From the NCBI RefSeq assembly GCF_014334135.1, contig NZ_CP060497.1, positions 5,766,001 through 5,830,000 on the forward strand: a stretch of DNA of 64,000 nucleotides. Direction: 5' to 3'. The stretch is from Olivibacter sp. SDN3 (GTDB taxonomy: Bacteria > Bacteroidota > Bacteroidia > Sphingobacteriales > Sphingobacteriaceae). Under the pieces are notes generated by a model. That model was not told the DNA's origin and did no database searches. It saw only the letters and a program-made list of their open reading frames with translations. Positions 1 through 9,197 of the stretch are shown in pieces. Made by a program: the position numbers and the translations under genes. The first letter of the stretch is position 1; each line of letters begins with the position of its first letter.

Positions 1-276
1 CTCCATGTAAGCTGCGGCAATCTGCTGCATCTTGGTGTCGTCCAACTTTTCGCTGGCATGGAAGTTCAGAGAAATGTGGAGTGCGTTCGTTTCTACACTG
101 GGTTTGAGACTGGTCAGGTGCTCAAACCGCTGGAGCTTATTGTGGAAATTCAGTTTTCCGATATCAGCGGCAAAGCCGCTGGCCATAATGAGCGTAGCGT
201 TGCCTTCTGACACTTTTTGCTCATTATAATGCAGGATTCCCCGAATGTTTTTTCCTATTATGATCTTTGCAACCAT
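1..276 (-). CDS. Relaxase (mobilisation nuclease), N-terminal part, cut by window edge
   Basis: Open frame of 92 codons running off the left edge, starting at the ATG complement at 274-276. It begins MVAKIIIGKNIRGILHYNEQ and continues with a FHNKLQRFEHLTSLKPSVETNALHIS-like stretch, the start of the Bacteroidota relaxase/mobilisation protein family (MobB type), where the enzyme nicks oriT and carries the strand during conjugative transfer. The start overlaps the 3' end of the upstream mobC-like gene by 19 bases, so the two are probably co-translated. The catalytic His triad is outside the window. The family call rests on the N-terminus and the mobC neighbour. Confidence 0.75.
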   Translation of the reverse strand, partial: MVAKIIIGKNIRGILHYNEQKVSEGNATLIMASGFAADIGKLNFHNKLQRFEHLTSLKPSVETNALHISLNFHASEKLDDTKMQQIAAAYME

Positions 277-668
277 TTTTCAGCAAGCTTTGAAACGACT
301 TCTAACAGGCGATCTATTTTTGGATCTAACTGCTTATAGACATTAGCAGTTTTCAGGGCATGGAAAGCACGTTCTCCATTGCTCTGGCTTATATGGAAGC
401 GGTGGGTCTGTTGGTTAATATTGATGCCTATCGCCTTGATCTCTTTACGGATCAACGCAAGTTCTTCCATTGGGCCGTTCATGGAAATGTCCCTATGCAG
501 GTAAGTGATTCTCCGGTTGGCAAGGATTTTTCTTACCACTTCTGCTATAGACGAACAGTCACTTTCCTTTTGCAGCTTTTCGAGCTTACGAAATGTTTCT
601 GTATTTACCCTGATGATGATATTGTGGTTTAATAGATCATCTGGATAGCGACTTTTTCTCCTGGGCAT
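258..668 (-). CDS. MobC-like plasmid/ICE mobilisation accessory protein
   Basis: 136 residues from the ATG at 668; a GTG three codons upstream is also possible. The N-terminus is basic (MPRRKSRYPDDLL) and followed by a ribbon-helix-helix-like part with FRKLEKLQKESDCSSIAEVVRKIL, then a helical C-terminus with the typical MobC wording IGININQQTHRFH. Such proteins bind oriT and assist the relaxase. The overlap with the relaxase gene supports this. The pair is the end of an integrative or mobilisable element that extends left of the window. Confidence 0.8.
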   Translation of the reverse strand: MPRRKSRYPDDLLNHNIIIRVNTETFRKLEKLQKESDCSSIAEVVRKILANRRITYLHRDISMNGPMEELALIRKEIKAIGININQQTHRFHISQSNGERAFHALKTANVYKQLDPKIDRLLEVVSKLAEKWLQRS

Positions 669-742
669 ATCATACACCTAATAGAAGTTCAGACTTTGCG
701 AGTTCCGAGCAAAAGTCATCGGCCTCAAGGACGGCAAAGAGG

Positions 743-758
743 TTTTTGCATGCAAAAA
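743..758. promoter_or_regulatory. 16-bp perfect palindrome upstream of mob genes (oriT candidate)
   Basis: TTTTTGCATGCAAAAA is a perfect palindrome centred at 750/751, about 75 bases upstream of the mobC start. Origins of transfer usually lie directly upstream of mob genes and contain inverted repeats, so this is a candidate oriT or regulator site. The nic site cannot be identified by eye. Confidence 0.35.
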
Positions 759-860
759 TACATCTTTGCTGCCGACCCTCGTTGGTTGTAACTCACCTGC
801 CCGAACGTAGTCTAAACTCCGGTTATTGAATTACTTTTTTATCCTGATTTTACCTCTGAT

Positions 861-1061
861 CTAATTGGGAAACTGCTGATAACTATCGCTAATTTCCTGT
901 TGGGGATGGAGTGGAATAAAAGAGCGTAACAATTGCCTTATTTGTTTTCTTGGATTTTTTGTAGGCTTAATGATCGGTTTCAGATTTTTTGGGAAATCTG
1001 GTTTTCTAACTGTCTTACTTTTTGCGTTATTTTTCATGTCTTTGACTTTAATTTCAGTCAA
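861..1061 (-). CDS. Possible small basic protein, unknown
   Basis: 66 codons from a TTG at 1061 (an ATG eight codons in could serve). The product is Lys/Pro-rich with no recognised motif. It lies upstream of the mob genes on the same strand and could be a remnant of a conjugation gene. The weak start and low complexity keep confidence low. Confidence 0.2.
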   Translation of the reverse strand: MTEIKVKDMKNNAKSKTVRKPDFPKNLKPIIKPTKNPRKQIRQLLRSFIPLHPQQEISDSYQQFPN

Positions 1062-1370
1062 AATTGCTCGGAAGTTTTTGCCCTATTTGACAACTTGTTG
1101 GGGAGTGGTTAAAGATTTATGAAAGAGATTTTGAGAATATTTTAAACTATAGCAAATTACTAAAAATTGAACAGAATATGCCTATTATTATAGCTCCCCT
1201 ATTATTGACTTTCGAAGATATATTTTCCAGAGGCCTGTTATTTCAAGCTGGATTGGCAGGTAGATAGGTACACTAAATAAATTAACAAATATCAGTAAAG
1301 TTTAATGGTTGAATTGTGCAATCCGGCACTAAAAAGAATTATTTTTGCATTTGTATTTAATTTTTCAGTT
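1062..1370. other. Intergenic stretch before the response regulator
   Basis: AT-rich with no convincing gene. It separates the mobilisation module from the ion-homeostasis island and probably holds the promoter of the response regulator gene, but I see no clear promoter match. Confidence 0.4.
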
Positions 1371-2711
1371 TTGATTAAGGTACTTATCATAGATGACGAA
1401 GAAAAACTTCGTAAGTTACTTGCTAAAATAATTAGTTTTGAGGGTTTTGAAGTTTCACAGACATCAGACATTAAATCCGGTCTGAAGCGCCTAGAGCTGT
1501 CTGATATCGATATTGTGATTTGTGACGTCAAATTACCTGACGGAAATGGTCTGAATGCCGCCAAAACCATTAAGGAGAAATTTCCGGTAATCGAAATAAT
1601 ACTGCTCACAGCTTACGGAAATATTCCTGACAGTGTACAAGCTATCAAGAACGGGGCCTTTGACTACATTACCAAAGGAGATGACAACAACAAAATTATC
1701 CCCCTTCTGTACAAAGCCAGCGAAAAAGTATCACTCAACAAAAGAGTGCAACAGTTGGAAAAACAACTTGGAGATAAGCATTCCTTCTCCAAAATTATAG
1801 GAAAATCAAAGGCGATTACAAAAGCTATCGAATTGGCTAAAAAAGTTGCCGATACGGACACTACTGTACTTCTAACAGGGGAAACGGGAACAGGTAAAGA
1901 AATTTTTGCTCAGGCGATACATCAGGCCAGTAGTCGAAACAATCAAAATTTCCTGGCTATAAACTGTTCGGCATTCAGCAGGGAGTTATTGGAGAACGAG
2001 CTATTCGGACACAAAGCAGGAGCATTTACCGGAGCAATGAAAGATCAGAAAGGTCTTTTTGAAGAGGCGAACAAAGGAACAATTTTCCTGGATGAAATTG
2101 GTGAAATGGCCTTAGAACTTCAAGCAAAAATACTACGTGTGCTGGAAATTGGCGAGTTTTTAAAGGTGGGCGACGTGAAGCCAACAAAAGTAAATGTACG
2201 CATTATTGCAGCTACCAATAGAAATCTTGAAGAAGAAATAAATGCGGGGCATTTCCGTAGCGACTTATTCTACAGGCTTTCAGTTTTTACTATTGACCTT
2301 CCGGCATTAAGGGAAAGGAAAAGTGACATTAAACTTCTAGCTTTTCATTATGCACAGCTGTTTGCTATCAAAACAAACCGTAAGTCTTTTACGTTAACTG
2401 ATGACTACCTTGCGACATTAGAGAATTGCAGTTGGAAGGGTAATATACGGGAGCTAAAAAACGTCATCGAAAGAAGTGCAATTCTGGCAGACAAGGACAC
2501 TTTGGATATTGATCTTCTTCCGGCTGACATTCATATCAAATCTCCTACGTCTCCGCTATCGGCTTCGTCCATGGCAAGTGTAGAAAAAATGCATATACAA
2601 CGGGTGCTTCAACATACCGATGGCAATAAAGCCGAAGCAGCACGTTTGCTCGAAATTGGTATAGCGACACTATACCGTAAGATTGATGAATATAGCATCA
2701 AGGTTAAATAA
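1371..2711 (+). CDS. Sigma-54-dependent response regulator (NtrC family), likely kdp regulator
   Basis: 446 residues if started at the TTG at 1371, where the receiver fold begins (LIKVLIIDDEEKLRKLL). An upstream in-frame start at 1305 would add 22 residues that do not look like protein. Receiver domain residues 1-120 with acidic pair D8/D9 and phospho-acceptor D52 (VICDVKLPDG). AAA+ sigma-54 activation domain with Walker A GETGTGKE, the GAFTGA loop and a GTIFLDEIGEM Walker B. A Fis-type helix-turn-helix closes the protein (GNKAEAARLLEIGIATLYRKI). In Bacteroidota such a regulator commonly accompanies kdp and replaces the OmpR-type KdpE. A sigma-54-like promoter at 3959-3973 ahead of the kdp genes is its likely target (inference). 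The sensor partner is probably the histidine kinase at 13030. Confidence 0.9.
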   Translation: MIKVLIIDDEEKLRKLLAKIISFEGFEVSQTSDIKSGLKRLELSDIDIVICDVKLPDGNGLNAAKTIKEKFPVIEIILLTAYGNIPDSVQAIKNGAFDYITKGDDNNKIIPLLYKASEKVSLNKRVQQLEKQLGDKHSFSKIIGKSKAITKAIELAKKVADTDTTVLLTGETGTGKEIFAQAIHQASSRNNQNFLAINCSAFSRELLENELFGHKAGAFTGAMKDQKGLFEEANKGTIFLDEIGEMALELQAKILRVLEIGEFLKVGDVKPTKVNVRIIAATNRNLEEEINAGHFRSDLFYRLSVFTIDLPALRERKSDIKLLAFHYAQLFAIKTNRKSFTLTDDYLATLENCSWKGNIRELKNVIERSAILADKDTLDIDLLPADIHIKSPTSPLSASSMASVEKMHIQRVLQHTDGNKAEAARLLEIGIATLYRKIDEYSIKVK

Positions 2712-2743
2712 TTTCCGTTTATAACTAAAACATTGATTTATAA

Positions 2744-3685
2744 ATGAAAAAGACCGTATTGACCATTACACTGAACCCAGCTGTTGATAAAAGCAGCGCC
2801 GTGAAAGGAATAATTGCCGAAAAGAAGCTTCGTTGCGACCCACCAAAATACGAACCGGGAGGAGGAGGAATAAATGTATCCCGAGCGCTGAAACGTTTGG
2901 GAACGGCATCGGAAACACTTTTCCTTTACGGGGGAAAGACAGGCCACCTACTGGTAGAGCTGTTAGAACAAGAACAGCTCCATGTAATGCCGCTATCGAT
3001 CGGTGGCGAGACCAGAGAGAATTTTATTGTAGTAGACACTACAAACAATCAACAATACCGGTTTGGTTTTCCCGGAGATAAGATATCGGTAGAAGAACAA
3101 CAACACATTATAAGCACCATCCATGAAATAAATGAATTTCCGGAACTTGTGGTCATTAGCGGCAGCCTCCCTCCCGGCGTTGCCCCTTCTTTTTTAAGGA
3201 AACTTATCCGCTTATGCAAATCCAAGGGAAGTAAGGTAATTCTGGACAGCTCTGGCGAAGCACTAAAAGAAGGCTTGGCAGAGGGTGTGTTCTTAATAAA
3301 GCCCAATATCGGGGAACTGGCCGCCTTCTCAGGAATAGATGAGCTCGATGAAACTTCCGTCGATGAGGCTACACGGAAAATTATTGCTGATGGAAGGACG
3401 GAAATGATTGTCGTTTCACTTGGAGCCCAAGGTGCCGTACTATACACTGAAACAGCAAAAATTCAGGTTTCCGCACCGGTGGTAAAAAAGCGCAGTACCG
3501 TCGGAGCAGGTGACAGTATGGTTGCAGGTATGGTTGCTATTTTGGCGAATGGTGGTACATCCGCTGATATGCTCCGCATGGGTGTTGCTTGCGGCTCTGC
3601 TACAACAATGGCAGAGGGTACCGGATTATTCCAAAAAAAAGATGTTGACCGCCTGTATCAGCAGATACAAAAGATCAACGGTTAG
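2744..3685 (+). CDS. PfkB-family hexose-phosphate kinase (1-phosphofructokinase-like)
   Basis: 313 residues, full length for the family. The N-terminus TITLNPAVDK and the glycine-rich GGGGINVSRALKRLG segment are typical of 1-phosphofructokinase/tagatose-6-phosphate kinases. The C-terminal anion-hole and catalytic motif appears as VGAGDSMVAG. The enzyme transfers phosphate from ATP to a sugar phosphate; the exact sugar cannot be read from the sequence. It starts 32 bases after the sigma-54 regulator on the same strand, so co-transcription is likely. PfkB genes also sit in stress islands with universal stress proteins, as here. Confidence 0.85.
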   Translation: MKKTVLTITLNPAVDKSSAVKGIIAEKKLRCDPPKYEPGGGGINVSRALKRLGTASETLFLYGGKTGHLLVELLEQEQLHVMPLSIGGETRENFIVVDTTNNQQYRFGFPGDKISVEEQQHIISTIHEINEFPELVVISGSLPPGVAPSFLRKLIRLCKSKGSKVILDSSGEALKEGLAEGVFLIKPNIGELAAFSGIDELDETSVDEATRKIIADGRTEMIVVSLGAQGAVLYTETAKIQVSAPVVKKRSTVGAGDSMVAGMVAILANGGTSADMLRMGVACGSATTMAEGTGLFQKKDVDRLYQQIQKING

Positions 3686-4001
3686 CTGCAAATCTATCTA
3701 AATTCCATTGCCTACTCCTTTCTGTTATCAAGCCTACAGACATTTGTATAGATGAGCAAAGGCCTTTTATCCTAAGGCTACATAAGCAGATATCAAATGC
3801 TACCTTTTCTTCGGTTTAATAAAAGCACCTGCAAGATAACCTGCATACTCATTTTGAGAAAACCTTCTCATTTTGATAGCGACGTACAACTGTTCAAGTT
3901 CACCCAAAAAACAGATAATCAACTCAATATCAAATTATTAAAAACAACTCTGATCAACTGGAACATTGTTTGGCTTAGTCGTCAGTAAAAAAAATAATGC
4001 T
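3686..4001. other. Intergenic region upstream of the kdp operon
   Basis: About 315 bases without a convincing gene. A 63-codon frame at 3797-3988 overlaps the promoter motif and has no protein-like features. The region carries the sigma-54-type promoter at 3959-3973 and probably the upstream binding sites of the regulator, which I could not define. Confidence 0.5.
3959..3973 (+). promoter_or_regulatory. Sigma-54 (-24/-12)-like promoter of the kdp operon
   Basis: TGGAACATTGTTTGG resembles the sigma-54 consensus TGGCACGNNNNTTGC: the TGG and AC of the -24 part and the TTG of the -12 part are present in correct register, but the final GC is GG. It lies 28 bases before the first small kdp-operon gene and downstream of a sigma-54 activator gene. 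The context makes it plausible; the imperfect -12 element is a caution. Confidence 0.5.
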
Positions 4002-4139
4002 ATGATAAAGAGTAACTTCAAATATGGACCAGCCAGAAGATTAACATCTTTCCCCTCTTGGTTGAAAACTTATCATTTAATACTGTTGCTATTAGCAATT
4101 GTAATAGCTTTTGGTGCTTTAATAACACAATTTTACTAA
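4002..4139 (+). CDS. Small single-span membrane protein at head of kdp operon
   Basis: 45 residues with an ATG at 4002. A basic N-terminal half is followed by a hydrophobic span (LILLLLAIVIAFGALI) near residues 26-41. It is the first of several tiny membrane proteins between the sigma-54-like promoter and kdpA. The family is not recognised. The position suggests a role in assembly or stability of the Kdp complex (inference). Confidence 0.5.
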   Translation: MIKSNFKYGPARRLTSFPSWLKTYHLILLLLAIVIAFGALITQFY

Positions 4140-4161
4140 CAAAATAATAGAACCAAACAAC

Positions 4162-4242
4162 ATGATAACAATATTAATAGTAACTGGCTTAGCCTGTTAT
4201 GCCCTTTTTTTCAAATCAATTGATTTTTTTGACAATATTTAA
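4162..4242 (+). CDS. 26-residue hydrophobic peptide in kdp operon
   Basis: Reading frame from the ATG at 4162 giving MITILIVTGLACYALFFKSI followed by DFFDNI. It starts 22 bases after the preceding small gene and ends one base before the next ATG (4244), a tight operon arrangement. One hydrophobic segment fills most of the chain. It is KdpF-like in size and hydrophobicity but lacks the KdpF C-terminal signature, which is found at 4491-4568. Confidence 0.45.
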   Translation: MITILIVTGLACYALFFKSIDFFDNI

Positions 4243-4243
4243 A

Positions 4244-4477
4244 ATGAAAACAAAAATTATCCAGAAATGGGTTTCCGGATCCAGAAAACGACTAAACAAT
4301 ATTTCGCAGATCAACGAATCCGAGACCTACTTATCACTTAAAGAAAGCTCTACAAACCTGAAAGGGCATATGGATTTATTACCGATGGAGTTGTGCAAGG
4401 GATATATCAAGACTATTCTTGAAAAATTAAAACTCCCCTGTAATAAAAAGCAAAATGTAAACATGTGGTGCCTCTAA
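4244..4477 (+). CDS. Small unknown protein in kdp operon
   Basis: 77 residues from the ATG at 4244, one base after the preceding stop. Basic and mostly hydrophilic, without a membrane span, and with Cys near the C-terminus (LPCNKK, MWCL). No family recognised. Its location inside the kdp leader genes suggests a cytoplasmic partner of the transporter or sensor, but nothing in the sequence proves this. Confidence 0.4.
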   Translation: MKTKIIQKWVSGSRKRLNNISQINESETYLSLKESSTNLKGHMDLLPMELCKGYIKTILEKLKLPCNKKQNVNMWCL

Positions 4478-4490
4478 TAGTAAAAATTAT

Positions 4491-4568
4491 ATGACCATAT
4501 TATTCATCATTGCCATAGGAGTATTCGCGTATATCTGTTATGTACTCCTTAACCCGGAAAAGTTTTGA
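4491..4568 (+). CDS. kdpF: KdpF, small subunit of the K+-transporting ATPase
   Basis: 25 residues from the ATG at 4491: one transmembrane helix followed by the family-typical end YVLLNPEKF. KdpF is a roughly 29-residue lipid-like stabiliser of the KdpABC complex in the inner membrane. Its position upstream of kdpA agrees with the usual kdpFABC order. It is too short for most gene callers and easily missed. Confidence 0.8.
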   Translation: MTILFIIAIGVFAYICYVLLNPEKF

Positions 4569-4593
4569 CCTACGGCTCGATCAAAGACAGAAA

Positions 4594-4698
4594 ATGAGAA
4601 ACAGATTAAAGTTAAATGAATGGTTTGCCATAATTTTTTGGATACTTTTCTTTACTGCGATAATCTACTTAGCTATTATCAAAAATAGCATTATCTAA
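4594..4698 (+). CDS. 34-residue membrane peptide between kdpF and kdpA
   Basis: ATG at 4594; polar start MRNRLKLNEW and one hydrophobic helix (FAIIFWILFFTAIIYLAII) to a short tail. It sits 25 bases after kdpF and 83 bases before kdpA on the same strand. Not recognised as a known family; a second KdpF-like accessory subunit is possible. Confidence 0.4.
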   Translation: MRNRLKLNEWFAIIFWILFFTAIIYLAIIKNSII

Positions 4699-4781
4699 AT
4701 CTGGCGAAAGTCATGCCTTACACATTTGCGGAATTCATCTTGCGATGATTAACGCATCAAAAAATTATTTATCAAGAGGAT

Positions 4782-6482
4782 ATGAATACAGAAATTTTAG
4801 GAATTATATTCATGTATGTCTCGGTGGTTATTCTTGCCATTCCGCTGGGACGATATATTGGCCGAGTTTTTAACCACGAAAAGACTTGGCTTGACAAGCT
4901 GATTAATCCGCTGGACAAACTGTTTTTTCGGCTCAGCGGAATCGATGAAACCAAAGAAATGCACTGGAAACAACACCTAACTGCTCTGTTGACGATCAAT
5001 GCCATTTGGTTTTTGGCATCCATGTTTGTCTTGACAAATATGAGCTGGCTACCACTCAATCCAGATGGTAACCCTTCCATGTCGGCAGACCTGGCATTCA
5101 ACACTGCCACCAGCTTTGTATCCAACACCAACCTGCAACACTATTCCGGCGAAACAGGGCTGTCCTATATCGGTCAGTTGACACTGATGCTTTGGCAATT
5201 TATCAGTGCCGCAACCGGTATTGCCATTTGTGCCGTGGTATTTCATGCGATGAAAGCACGTAACACTTCAACTTTAGGTAATTTCTACAGTTATTTCGTA
5301 CGCTCCTGTACACGTATACTCCTACCCATAGCCTTCATTGGTACGGTTCTATTAGTATTTAATGGCACTCCAATGACTTTTGAAGGCAAAGTTACCGTCA
5401 CCACTTTAGAAGGGGTAGAGCAACAAATTAGTAGAGGGCCGGTGGCAGCCTTTATTTCCATCAAACAATTGGGCACTAACGGTGGTGGCTTTTACGGCCC
5501 AAATTCTACCAATCCGATGGAAAACCCAAACTACTTTACTAATATAATAGAGACTATTTTCATATTCCTCATTCCCATCGCAATGGTTTTTGCCATGGGT
5601 CATTTACTGAAGCGTAGAAAACTAGCTTGGGTAATCTACGGTGTAATGACCGTAGGCGTCTTTTGTTTGCTTGTGCCCACTGTTGCACTGGAAATGCAGG
5701 GAAATTCCGACATCGAAGCCCTCGGCATCCAACAGCCATTGGGAAGTATGGAAGGAAAAGAAGTACGATTTGGCCCAGCAGCCTCCGCTTATTGGGCAAT
5801 AAATACTACAACTACCAGCAATGGTTCCGTAAATGCTATGCATGATAGCCTGACACCACTTTCCGGCATGTTCACCATGTTAGGAATGATGATCAACAGT
5901 TTTTATGGTGGTGTTGGTGTCGGATTTTTAAATTTCTATGTATTCATCATTCTGTCGGTATTTATAAGCGGATTGATGGTTGGACGTACACCTGAATTTC
6001 TGGGAAAGAAAGTAGAAGCCAAAGAGATGAAAATCGCCATGATTGTCGCGTTACTGCATCCGTTAATGATTTTAGGTGGAACTGCCCTAGCAAGCTATCT
6101 GTATGCGGAAAATCCTGAAGCTTATGCAGAATGGCTCAATAATCCCGGATACCATGGCTTCAGTGAAATGCTCTATGAGATGTGTTCTTCCGCCGCAAAC
6201 AATGGCAGTGGATTTGAAGGTCTGGGAGACGATACACCTTTTTGGAATATACTATGTGGTATAACTATGTTCATATGTAGGTATATACCAATTATTGGGC
6301 CGGTCGCAATAGCTGGCTTATTGGCACAAAAGAAGTATATCCCGGAAAGTGCCGGTACGTTGAAGACCGATACCGCCACCTTTGGATTGATGACCTTTGC
6401 GATAATTGTGATTGTTGCTGCGTTGGCTTTCTTTCCCGCTTTGACTTTAGGACCTATTGCCGAATATATTTCAATGAAATAA
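4782..6482 (+). CDS. kdpA: KdpA, potassium-binding subunit of K+-ATPase
   Basis: 566 residues, normal KdpA length. About ten membrane helices with the conserved pore signatures [19 protein letters not shown] and [14 protein letters not shown], which form selectivity-filter loops. KdpA binds and conducts K+ in the inner membrane, driven by KdpB. It is followed 20 bases later by kdpB. The complex gives high-affinity K+ uptake under potassium limitation or osmotic stress. Confidence 0.97.
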   Translation: MNTEILGIIFMYVSVVILAIPLGRYIGRVFNHEKTWLDKLINPLDKLFFRLSGIDETKEMHWKQHLTALLTINAIWFLASMFVLTNMSWLPLNPDGNPSMSADLAFNTATSFVSNTNLQHYSGETGLSYIGQLTLMLWQFISAATGIAICAVVFHAMKARNTSTLGNFYSYFVRSCTRILLPIAFIGTVLLVFNGTPMTFEGKVTVTTLEGVEQQISRGPVAAFISIKQLGTNGGGFYGPNSTNPMENPNYFTNIIETIFIFLIPIAMVFAMGHLLKRRKLAWVIYGVMTVGVFCLLVPTVALEMQGNSDIEALGIQQPLGSMEGKEVRFGPAASAYWAINTTTTSNGSVNAMHDSLTPLSGMFTMLGMMINSFYGGVGVGFLNFYVFIILSVFISGLMVGRTPEFLGKKVEAKEMKIAMIVALLHPLMILGGTALASYLYAENPEAYAEWLNNPGYHGFSEMLYEMCSSAANNGSGFEGLGDDTPFWNILCGITMFICRYIPIIGPVAIAGLLAQKKYIPESAGTLKTDTATFGLMTFAIIVIVAALAFFPALTLGPIAEYISMK

Positions 6483-6502
6483 AATTTAAATCAACTTTTG
6501 AA

Positions 6503-8569
6503 ATGAAAAATAATATATCACTGTTTCAGCCTGATATGGTGCCACGCGCACTGAAACAATCTTTCGTAAAACTACACCCTAAAATCATGTTCCGTAATCC
6601 GGTGATGTTTACCGTTGAGATTGGAACATTCATTATGCTTGCCGTATGTTTATGGACACTGACTTGCGAAACATCACAGGGCACTTTCGGTTATAACTTT
6701 ACGGTATTCATTATTTTGTTACTCACTCTCCTATTTGCCAATTTTGCGGAGGCTATTGCCGAAGCTAGGGGCAAAGCTCAGGCAGACAGTTTGCGGGAGA
6801 CCAGAGAGGAAACTCCGGCCAAGCTAGACAATGGCCAGATCATATCATCATCAAACTTAAAAAAAGGTGATATTTTTATATGCGAGGCCGGGGATGTCAT
6901 TCCCTCCGATGGCGAAATCATTGAAGGCCTGGCTACCATAGATGAAAGTGCCATCACAGGTGAATCGGCGCCTGTCATCCGCGAAGCCGGAGGCGATAAG
7001 AGTTCTGTAACCGGAGGCACGAAAGTACTTTCCGACAGAATTGTCGTAAAAGTCAGCACCACTCCCGGAGAAAGTTTTCTGGATAAGATGATTGCTTTGG
7101 TAGAAGGTGCGAGTCGTAAAAAAACGCCTAATGAAATTGCATTGACTATATTACTAGCTGGATTCACACTTGTTTTCATTATCGTAACCGTAACCCTTAA
7201 ACCGTTTGCGGACTATGCAAATGTAAGTATTACCATCGCCTCCTTCATTTCACTTTTTGTCTGTCTGATTCCAACCACAATCGGTGGGCTATTATCGGCC
7301 ATAGGTATTGCGGGTATGGACAGAGCCTTGAGCGCAAATGTCATCACCAAAAGTGGTAAAGCCGTGGAAACGGCGGGTGATATAGACGTCCTCTTATTGG
7401 ATAAAACAGGAACGATCACCATCGGAAACCGTAAAGCGACTAATTTTTATCCCGTTAATGGCAATAGCGATGAACAATTGATCAAAGCAGCCGTATTAAG
7501 CGCTATAGCTGACGAAACACCTGAAGGTAAATCTATTATAGCGCTATCCAAAGAGTTAAAATCAGTAAAGGTAACATTGGATGAAAACGAGCTTTATTAC
7601 AAACGAGATCACCAAACACTTAGTTTACCATTATCTCAAGTCAACTTCGTCAATTTTACGGCTGAAACCCGCACTTCGGGCATTGATTATGAAAATGTTA
7701 GGATCCGTAAAGGCGCGACTGACTCGATTAAGAATCTTATTGTACAAGCAGGGAACAGCTTTCCCGCGAAAGTTGAAGAAAGCGCTAAGCTTATCTCCCA
7801 GAACGGGGGCACACCCTTAGTCGTTACAGAGAACGAAATTGCTTTGGGTGTCATTGAGCTTCAGGACGTTATCAAACCTGGCATACATGAACGATTTGAA
7901 CGCCTTCGAAAAATGGGTATAAAAACCGTAATGGTCACCGGTGACAATCCGTTAACGGCTAAGTACATTGCGGAAAAAGCAGGTGTTGATGATTTTATAG
8001 CTGAAGCAAAGCCCGAAGATAAAATGAATTATATTAAGAAAGAGCAGGCAGAAGGCCGACTAGTGGCTATGATGGGGGACGGTACCAATGATGCTCCCGC
8101 CCTCGCTCAGGCAGATGTAGGTGTAGCTATGAACAGCGGCACACAGGCTGCAAAAGAGGCCGGTAATATGGTAGACCTCGACAACGATCCCACCAAATTG
8201 ATTGAGGTAGTGGAAATCGGAAAGCAACTGCTGATGACCAGGGGCACGTTGACAACCTTCAGTATTGCCAATGATGTCGCGAAATACTTTGCAATCATTC
8301 CCGCCTTGTTCATTACAGCTATTCCCGCTTTACAGGGATTGAACGTTATGCATTTACATTCGCCGGAGAGCGCCATATTATCAGCAATTATTTTCAACGC
8401 CCTTATCATTCCGGCGTTGATTCCGCTGGCGCTCAGAGGTGTCGCATACAAGCCCATTGGCGCAAGTGCGTTGCTTAGAAGAAACTTATTTATTTACGGT
8501 GTTGGCGGGGTGATCGTGCCTTTTATCAGTATCAAATTGATTGATTTAATTATATCAGTATTCTTTTAA
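6503..8569 (+). CDS. kdpB: KdpB, P-type ATPase subunit of K+ transporter
   Basis: 688 residues. The P-type ATPase motifs are in order: TGES in the actuator domain, [10 protein letters not shown] with the phosphorylated Asp, [12 protein letters not shown], and [20 protein letters not shown] in the hinge. The membrane segments and length match KdpB. It hydrolyses ATP to drive K+ through KdpA. It lies between kdpA and kdpC in one operon. Confidence 0.97.
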   Translation: MKNNISLFQPDMVPRALKQSFVKLHPKIMFRNPVMFTVEIGTFIMLAVCLWTLTCETSQGTFGYNFTVFIILLLTLLFANFAEAIAEARGKAQADSLRETREETPAKLDNGQIISSSNLKKGDIFICEAGDVIPSDGEIIEGLATIDESAITGESAPVIREAGGDKSSVTGGTKVLSDRIVVKVSTTPGESFLDKMIALVEGASRKKTPNEIALTILLAGFTLVFIIVTVTLKPFADYANVSITIASFISLFVCLIPTTIGGLLSAIGIAGMDRALSANVITKSGKAVETAGDIDVLLLDKTGTITIGNRKATNFYPVNGNSDEQLIKAAVLSAIADETPEGKSIIALSKELKSVKVTLDENELYYKRDHQTLSLPLSQVNFVNFTAETRTSGIDYENVRIRKGATDSIKNLIVQAGNSFPAKVEESAKLISQNGGTPLVVTENEIALGVIELQDVIKPGIHERFERLRKMGIKTVMVTGDNPLTAKYIAEKAGVDDFIAEAKPEDKMNYIKKEQAEGRLVAMMGDGTNDAPALAQADVGVAMNSGTQAAKEAGNMVDLDNDPTKLIEVVEIGKQLLMTRGTLTTFSIANDVAKYFAIIPALFITAIPALQGLNVMHLHSPESAILSAIIFNALIIPALIPLALRGVAYKPIGASALLRRNLFIYGVGGVIVPFISIKLIDLIISVFF

Positions 8570-8583
8570 AAATTAAGACGAAA

Positions 8584-9156
8584 ATGAAAAAAAATATCAT
8601 TCCTGCCGTTCGATTAACGCTGGTTTGCTTCGTGTTTTTGTGCGGCGTATACACCACCGCCATCTGGGCAGTGGCACAGTTGGCTCCCGGGCAGGGAGAA
8701 GGCCAAACCATTACAGAAAGTGGTAAGACCTACCACGAGAATGTGGGCCAGCGTTTTACTCAGGATAAATACTTCTGGTCCCGTCCATCAGCAGTTGAGT
8801 ATGATGCTACAGGTTCAGGTGGAAGTAATTTAGGCCCTTCAAACCCTGTGTATCTACAGGAAATCGAAGAACGTATCAAACATTTTCTGAAGCACAACCC
8901 AGAAGTGAACAGATCTGAAATCCCCTCCGATCTAGTAACGGCAAGTGGCAGCGGATTAGACCCACATATTTCCATACAGGCAGCCAATGTGCAGGCAAAG
9001 CGTATTGCCGGATTAAGGGGCATTACCGAGAGCAATATTCGAAAGCTGATTATTTCCAATACAGAAAAACCATTCTTAGGACTGTTCGGTACAGAAAGGA
9101 TCAATGTACTGAAATTGAACTTAGCACTCGATAAACTTAATAAAATTGAGATTTGA
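8584..9156 (+). CDS. kdpC: KdpC, accessory subunit of K+-ATPase
   Basis: 190 residues with one N-terminal membrane helix and a periplasmic domain carrying family motifs: YFWSRPSAV, GSGGSNLGPSNP, LVTASGSGLDPHIS and NVLKLNLALDKL. It sits 14 bases after kdpB. KdpC stabilises the KdpB nucleotide site. All motifs are intact. Confidence 0.97.
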   Translation: MKKNIIPAVRLTLVCFVFLCGVYTTAIWAVAQLAPGQGEGQTITESGKTYHENVGQRFTQDKYFWSRPSAVEYDATGSGGSNLGPSNPVYLQEIEERIKHFLKHNPEVNRSEIPSDLVTASGSGLDPHISIQAANVQAKRIAGLRGITESNIRKLIISNTEKPFLGLFGTERINVLKLNLALDKLNKIEI

Positions 9157-9197
9157 GCGATGTCACAAATCGGCAAATAACATTAATCAATAAAGAA

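Noticed and set aside
3797-3988. 63-codon plus-strand frame ahead of kdp
   Set aside because: No protein-like features and it overlaps the sigma-54-like promoter motif.
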